DNA of 64,000 bases from Haliangium sp963772315 (GTDB lineage Bacteria > Myxococcota_A > Polyangia > Haliangiales > Haliangiaceae). Positions 58,553 to 64,000 of the stretch are shown here, piece after piece. The stretch covers positions 248,001 through 312,000 of the forward strand of contig CAVYWJ010000004.1 of the NCBI GenBank assembly GCA_963772315.1. The letters run 5' to 3'. Made by a program: the position numbers and the translations under genes. Below the pieces are notes generated by a model. The model saw only the letters and a list, made by a program, of their open reading frames with translations, had not been told where the DNA came from and searched no databases. How positions within the stretch are numbered: position 1 is the stretch's first letter; every line of letters begins with the position of its first letter.

Positions 58553-60587
58553 TCAATCGGGATCGGCTCCTTCGGCGAAGCCTTCGTGTCTGGGCCCTTC
58601 GATGAGCTGGGCCGTGAACGCATCCGGCGTGCTCGAGGTCGTGCCCCGGGTGGCCGCGCGGATGACCTCGAGCGGGATCTTGGGCGTGCGATTGGCGCGC
58701 AGCAGACCATTGGCCTCTTGATAGGTGTCGGCGAACTGCGTGTAGCAGAAACCCGACAGCAGATCGAGCGAGCGCACCACACCGAGCAGCGCGCCGTACG
58801 CGCTGCTGAGAGCGTCGGGGGTCGCGCAGCGCGAGTAGCCCCAGGCGCCGGTCTCTGGATCGGCGAGCGCGATGCCGCCGAACTCGGACAGGATGATGGG
58901 GTGCGCGGCAGACGCTGCTTCGTTGCCCAGGACCAGGAGCCTGCCACCTGGGCGCTCGCGCCCGAGGAGCTTGGGCCGGAGCTCGTCCGACTGGTAGCGC
59001 TTTGCCATCTTCTCGGGCGTATCCAGATAATCGTGGATACCGATGATGTCCGTTGCCACGCTCTCCCAGCCATCGTTGCCGACCACCAGGCGGCTCGGGT
59101 CCAGGGTCTTGGTCAGGTGGTAGATGGCCTGGACATAGTGGCGCTCGGCGGGGTTGTCGGGGAGATTGGGCACGCCCCAGGACTCGTTGAAAGGCACCCA
59201 GGCCACGATGCATGGATGGCTGTAGTCGCGCTCGATCACGGCCATCCACTCGCGCGTGAGCCTCCTGATCGATTCCTGGGTATAGCGATATGCGCTCGGC
59301 ATCTCCTCCCACACCAGGAGACCCAGACGATCGGCCCAGTATAGATATCTGGGGTCTTCGATCTTCTGGTGCTTGCGCACACCGTTGAAGCCCATGGCCT
59401 TGGCCAGGAGCACGTCACGCCGCAGCGCCTGGCTGTTCGGCGGCGTCTGGCCGGTGTCTGGCCAGTAGCCCTGATCGAGGACCAAGAGCATGGGATAGGG
59501 GCGACCGTTGAGCACCACGCGATCGCCCTGTACGCCGATCGAGCGCAGCGCGGTGTAGCTCTCGATGCGATCGATGAGCGAGCCGTCGGCCGCCGAGAAG
59601 CTCTATGTCGGCCTGGATGAGCGTCGGCGACTCCGGTGACCACAGCAGGACATTGCGCGAGTCGTCGATGCCCGGATCGGAGAGCGCAATCCGGCGGTGC
59701 ACCTCGCGATGCAGGACCAGATAGACATCCGATGCCAGGAGCATGTCACGCGCCCGCAGCTGGACCGAGAGCCGCATGCCTTCCTGCCAGACGCCCTGGA
59801 TGCTGGCTGCCAACCCGATCTCCCAGCGCTCCAGGCTGCACGTCCATCGCAGCGCACCGAGACGCGTCGCCGGCACCCGCTCCAGCCACACGGTCTGCCA
59901 GATCCCCGTGGCGCGTGGATACCAGATGGAATGCGGCTGCAGCAGCCAGTCCTGTTTACCTCGTGGCTTGGCCAGATCCGCGGGATCGTCCTCGGCCAGT
60001 ACCGCGATCTCGTGCGGGCCTGGCGCGCGCACCCACTCGGTGATGTCGACGGTGAAAGGCGTGTAGCCGCCCTCGTGCTGTCCGGCCAGGCTGCCGTCGA
60101 CCCAGACCGTGGCCTGGTAATCCACGGCGCCGAAGTGCAGGAGCAAGCGCTCGTTCGTGGACAGCTGCGGCGGCTCGATGACACGACGGTACCAGCACGC
60201 CTCGATGAAGCCGGTCTCACCGACGCCGCTGCGCGTGGTCTCGGGTGAGAATGGAACCATGATGACGCGGTCCCAGACCACTTCAGTCGGGTGCGTCCTG
60301 CGGTGGCTGGGCTCGAGCGCGCATTCCCAGGGGCCGTTCAGCGACATCCAGGAATCGCGCCGGAGCTGGGGGCGGGGATAGGCGCCTGGTTTGGCCTTGG
60401 TGCTGATCTCCCGCACGGATGTGCTCGCGGAAGAGGCGTTGGATTCGGAGGTTCGCTCTTGGCCCGGTGAGTCTTCCATCTTGCACCATTCGATCAGTGG
60501 AATCGCCAGCGGCAACCGGTCTATCAGACAGCGCCCGCACACCAGCGAAGGTGTTGCCGGCTGGTCACCGGCAACCCCTTTGATCAC
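58553..60587 (-). pseudogene. GH2 family glycosidase, frameshifted
   Basis: A GTG at 60587 overlaps the upstream stop (GTGA); the ATG at 60479 is an alternative start, and neither has a good ribosome site. The N-terminal jelly roll (SLNGPWECALEPS, FIEACWYRRVIEPP, LLLHFGAVDYQATVWVDGSL, GGYTPFTVDITEWV) and the sandwich domain are followed by a frame change near 59600. The barrel continues as ALRSIGVQGDRVVLNGRPYP, MGFNGVRKHQKIEDPRYLYW, with the acid/base Glu in PFNESWGVPN and the nucleophile Glu in ILSEFGG. About 675 residues in total. This is the beta-galactosidase/glucuronidase family and is cytoplasmic here (no signal). The break is probably a one-base error. Confidence 0.85.
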
Positions 60588-63287
60588 GCAGGCATCGCAG
60601 CGACTTGCGGGGCGATGCGCTGAGAGACCATACGCTTCTCTTGAAGCAAGCGGCGGGCCGTCTCAGCAGCCTTCTTTCCGGCGATGAAGGCATGATCGGA
60701 ATTGTAGTATTCCCACTCGCTGTACCGTCCGGCCAGGATGATGTCCTGACTGGCCAGCCACTGCCGGATCAGGGCCACGTGCTTGGGCCGCGCGTGATCG
60801 TAGACGACATAGGCGTGAGGCATGTCGATCTGGTTGGCCACCCAGACTGGATCGCTGGGGCCGAACAGCCCGACTTCGTGGCAATCGCGGATGCACCGCT
60901 CGATCAGCGCCTGGCCGTCACACGGCAGCGGCTTGTGCTCGGAGTAGGTGATCTCGCACGTGAGCCCGAAGCCGCCCGGGGCATTGCAGTGCGGGCTGGC
61001 GTTCCCCTGGACGAAGATGCGGTGGAATACCGTCTGCTCCGGGTAATAGATCCAGTGCTTCTCGGTGAGATGCTCGCGGCCGACACCGATGTTCACGCAC
61101 CGCACCGACACGTAGCGCAGCTGCTTGGCAGCATGCTGCACCCTCGCCGGGGCCTCGTCGCCCATGAGCCTGATGAGGACCGGGCAGCGGCATGGTGCTG
61201 ATCAGCGAGCGGTAGGGGATCTCCTGCGTCCCATCGATGGTGATGGTGCGGCGACCAGGCGCTACGCCGGTGACCCGGCTGCCGAGGCGCAGTGAGCCCT
61301 CCAGGTGCGGCAGGAAACCATTCATGAGGGACTGGAAGCCGCCCCGGAGCGGGTACCCGAAGCGCGCGTTCGGTCCCATGGGCTTGCCCACGGGCTGGAG
61401 CGCGCCCTCGATCATCTCTTCCAGATCGGGCAGCGGCACGCGGCCACCCAGCCATGACGTCTCCATCTCGGACAGTGGTACGGCCCAGAGCTTCTGGTTG
61501 TACGGGATGGCAAAGTGCTTGGCGATGCCCGCGCCCCAGACCTTGTAGATGAACTCCTCGAAGTTACGCGGCTCATCGGAGCCGCCACTGGCCGCCGGCG
61601 CCGAGCGCGGCTCGGCCGTGCTCTCCATGACGCCGTCAGCGCAGCAATCGGTGATCGACTCGGCCTTGCAATGCGAGCCGTTGCCGGGCGCGTGCACGCC
61701 ATTGCCGGGCGCGTGCACGCCATTGCCGGGCGCATGCACGCCATTGCCGGGCGCATGCGCGCCATTGCTCCCGGGCTTGCTTGGCAAGCTGCCGAAGCGG
61801 GCCTCGATCGCGCCGACGATGCACTCCTTGATCACGTCCGCGGGGAGCCCGTAGAGGGCGCCCTGGAAGGGATAGCGAGTGTAGACGTTCTTGCTGTAGA
61901 TCCACGCCTCGCGGTCTTGCCAGTGCACGTTGTCGCCGAGGAGCATCTCGTACAGCTCGTGCACGTAGGCATCGTTCGAGAACATGATGTGGCCGGCGAA
62001 GTCGAACGTGAAGCCGCCATCTTCGATCGAGCGACACCAGCCACCGACCGTGTCGTTCTGCTCCACCAGCATCGCATCGTCGCCGAGATGGTATGCGGCG
62101 CTGAGGCCGGTGGGGCCGCCGCCGATGACCACGCACGGCTGCGTCGCTGCCTTGGTGGCCGGCGCGGCGGTTTTCGTCCACTCCAGCACCCGGCTGATCT
62201 CGTGCGACATCTCGCTGGCCGTGCGATCCCAGGACGTGGCGGCCAAAACCTCGCGCATCCTCTGGACGCGACGCTCGCGCTCGCCCGACTCCTCGGACAG
62301 CGCCTGCGCGCAAGCCGCGATGAACTCCGCATGCGTCTCGGCCATATAGACGATGTCGCCATACGGCCCGGCGACGTCTGCGATCGGCGTGCTGACGATC
62401 GGCCGCTCTGCGGCCATGTACTCCAGCGTCTTGGTCGGGCTGATGAAGCGAGTGGATTCGTTCAACGCAAACGGCAGCAGACAGACGTCCCAGCCGGCCA
62501 GATACCGAGGGAGCTGATCATAGCTGCGCTGGCCCAGGTAATGGAGGTTGGGGTGGCGCGGCAGCCCGGCCGGGTCGATCTTGACCACCGGGCCGACCAT
62601 GACGATCTGCCAGTCTGGCCGGGCCTGGGCCAGGGCGTCGATGAGCGCGAGATCCATGCGCTCGTCGATCACCCCGAAGAAGCCCAGGCGCGGTCCGGGC
62701 AGAGCGGCCTGATCATCGGCCTCGGCTGTGCCCTGGACGGCCTTGCCGAAATGCGCCGCGTCGACGCTGCTCGGAAAGCAATGCACGTTGGGGTGGCGAT
62801 CTTTCTTGGCTTCATAGAGGCTCCGGCCACCGGTGAAGATGACGCCGGCACGCTCGATGAGCTGCGCCTCGCGCTCTCGCATCTGCCGCGGGGCAGCGTG
62901 GAACGCCGAGAGCTCGTCCATGCAGTCGTAGATCACCGCCTTTGGCTTGAGAGCCTCGAGCAGCGGCAGGGCCATGGGCGTATAGAACCAGACCACGTAG
63001 TCCTCGATCCCTTCCTCGGCGAGGAGCTGCGGGAGGAGGAGACGCAAGGCTGGCAGCTGTGCATCGTCGAAACCTGGCGCGGTCACGCGCGTGCGCGGCC
63101 GGCAGATCGTGAGATTCGTTGACGCCCGGGTTCGCTCCCAGCTGGCATAAGCGTCATGATGAATGGGTTCCTCGATGAGGAAAACGCGTCGATCGGACGC
63201 AAGCCGAGAGAGAAGGTGTTGGGGACGTTGAAATACGAAGTCCCAACGCAGATGAGAAAAGACGATGATATCGGGGTTGGCGTACAT
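60584..63287 (-). pseudogene. Glycosyltransferase/FAD oxidoreductase fusion (UGM-like), frameshifted
   Basis: The ATG at 63287 starts a GT-B glycosyltransferase of about 370 residues: PDIIVFSHLRWDFVFQRPQH, VIYDCMDELSAFHAAP, LGFFGVIDERMDLALI, KTLEYMAAERPIVSTPIADV. An FAD-binding oxidoreductase follows: CVVIGGGPTGLSAAYHL, VGGWCRSIEDGGFTFDFAGH, in the protoporphyrinogen-oxidase/UDP-galactopyranose-mutase style. A HAPGNGV repeat interrupts it. The frame changes near 61180, and the end (GREHLTEKHWIYYPEQTVFH, ILAGRYSEWEYYNSDHAFIA) lies in the neighbouring frame. About 900 residues in total. It could make and use a furanose or other modified sugar. It is the first gene of the cluster. Confidence 0.82.
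61680..61770 (+). repeat. 21-bp coding repeat within the GT/FAD fusion gene
   Basis: Four to five copies of ATTGCCGGGCGCGTGCACGC plus one base, starting at about 61680, 61701, 61722, 61743 and 61764. On the minus strand they encode the heptad HAPGNGV. It keeps the reading frame and forms a flexible insertion in the FAD domain, where copy number could vary between strains. Confidence 0.85.
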
Positions 63288-63595
63288 GGCTCTCTCGATC
63301 CGGGGGCGATGGATTGAAATATCAAGGGAAATGAAAGAATCGCACGAAGACAGGTGCAACCATCATGCCCTTCAACCATGGCTCACACTCCCGGGTCGCG
63401 CTCCCTGTCGTTGCCAGCGTCATCCCTTCACTCGCACACCTGTGAGGCGCCCAAAGCCCAACAACTTCAGGCGAATCACGTTCTTGATGTTACCGGTGAA
63501 GCGCCTTGCCGGGAACCGGAGTCACAGACGCGGACCGGAGAGTGTGCCGGGAATGCGCGCCCGGGCGCCCGGCGTGACACAAGGCCACAGCGCCG

Positions 63596-64000
63596 TCAGA
63601 GCGTCTGCTGGGCTTGGGATTGCTCCTGGCGCATCCAGCGAATCGCGAAACCCAGCGCGCCCAGCGCGATTCCGCCCACAGCCAGTTTGCCAAATGGAAT
63701 GGCATGCGTCCGTTCTTCGGCGATCAGGTTTGGGCTGAAGTGCTCCACGATCGCTCGATCGAACTGCATCAGATCCAGCGGGCTCCGGCTGGAGATCCAG
63801 TTTCCATCTCTCACCACCGCCTGGTCGTCCCAGAGGCCTCCGGCGTTGACCACATCGTCCTTGATTCCGGGCCATGAGGTCAGGCGACGCCCGCGCGCCA
63901 GGCCGGCCGAGATCAGCACCCACGGGCCGTGACAGATCGCTGCGATGGGCTTTGCCGCGCGATCGAACGCGCGGACGAAATCGAGCGCACGCTCACTCTG
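63596..64000 (-). CDS. DJ-1/PfpI-type protein with membrane tail (cut by window edge)
   Basis: The gene enters from the right edge. The nucleophile elbow is IAAICHGPWVLISAGL with its Cys, followed by TSWPGIKDDVVNAGGLWDDQ and DGNWISSRSPLDLMQFDRAI, the standard pattern of PfpI/YraA-like class I glutamine amidotransferase-fold proteins (general stress proteins, putative deglycases or proteases). The last 40 residues add a membrane helix (LAVGGIALGALGFAIRW) and a Gln-rich end, which is unusual for the family and suggests a C-terminal membrane anchor. The 300 bases to the GT/FAD fusion, on the same strand, show no gene. Confidence 0.85.
   Translation of the reverse strand, partial: QSERALDFVRAFDRAAKPIAAICHGPWVLISAGLARGRRLTSWPGIKDDVVNAGGLWDDQAVVRDGNWISSRSPLDLMQFDRAIVEHFSPNLIAEERTHAIPFGKLAVGGIALGALGFAIRWMRQEQSQAQQTL

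Overview
The window is high-GC DNA that reads like a predatory or saprophytic myxobacterium (Myxococcota, perhaps the Haliangiales/Kofleriaceae side). The reasons are two MYXO-CTERM-type tails (7241-7354 and the end of 31943-32527), a protein of the myxobacterial MXAN_5187 type (21328-22620), and many lipoproteins whose lipobox Cys is followed by Asp/Pro/Gly-rich 'PDARPDA' spacers. There is also a wealth of eukaryote-like extracellular modules (EGF, fibrinogen-like, TIMP/netrin-like, alpha-2-macroglobulin, Asp-box sialidase-like). Placement below phylum is inference. I saw no rRNA, tRNA or CRISPR.

Layout. 1-7.3 kb: an exported-protein start, an NTF2-like lipoprotein, a decayed sigma/membrane-protein pair, a 64-bp tandem repeat abutting a PAS-domain scrap, and a large alpha-2-macroglobulin lipoprotein. 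7.3-15.5 kb is the accessory region: two gene scraps, a SEC-C protein, a four-gene transposon-like module (zinc/HTH protein, DD35E integrase, TniB/ExeA-like AAA, RepA-like AAA), an IS66 remnant and a broken type I methylase (hsdM). 15.6-33 kb holds mostly secreted or lipid-anchored proteins, a LecB-like lectin, a c-type cytochrome lipoprotein, a P450, the site-2 protease RseP, a TIGR04290-type methyltransferase, and two loci of 42-bp repeats. 33-41 kb: an orphan Phd antitoxin, a double GT4 glycosyltransferase with an FGE-like protein, and a lipoprotein joining LVIVD, ASH-like and TlpA-like parts.

41-50.5 kb is the most interesting block: a tightly coupled ten-gene minus-strand operon. In transcription order it encodes a flippase-like membrane protein, a GT-B transferase, an SpsF-like cytidylyltransferase, two transketolase halves, a GSA-aminomutase-like aminotransferase, an SDR, a KdsC-like phosphatase, a NeuB-like synthase without its usual SAF domain, and a fatty-acid-hydroxylase-family protein. 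Together these could build, activate, transfer and export an unusual amino-ulosonic acid. 51.2-53.6 kb is an operon of two beta-propeller lipoproteins and an outer-membrane barrel. 53.9-54.5 kb looks like a small mobile element with inverted ends. 55-56.4 kb is a class I terpene synthase that converges with, and overlaps, a second saccharide cluster (GT-FAD oxidoreductase fusion, GH2, GH1-RmlD fusion), followed by a truncated DJ-1/PfpI protein at the window edge.

Important caveat: at least a dozen conserved genes are broken or locally scrambled by single-base shifts (near 1605, 14507, 23262/23412, 30335, 36680, 42345, 51680, 52250-52330, 52980-53040, 59600 and 61180). This is more than expected of real decay in housekeeping-type genes and suggests residual indel errors in the assembly. 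Genes marked pseudogene for a single shift may be intact in the organism.
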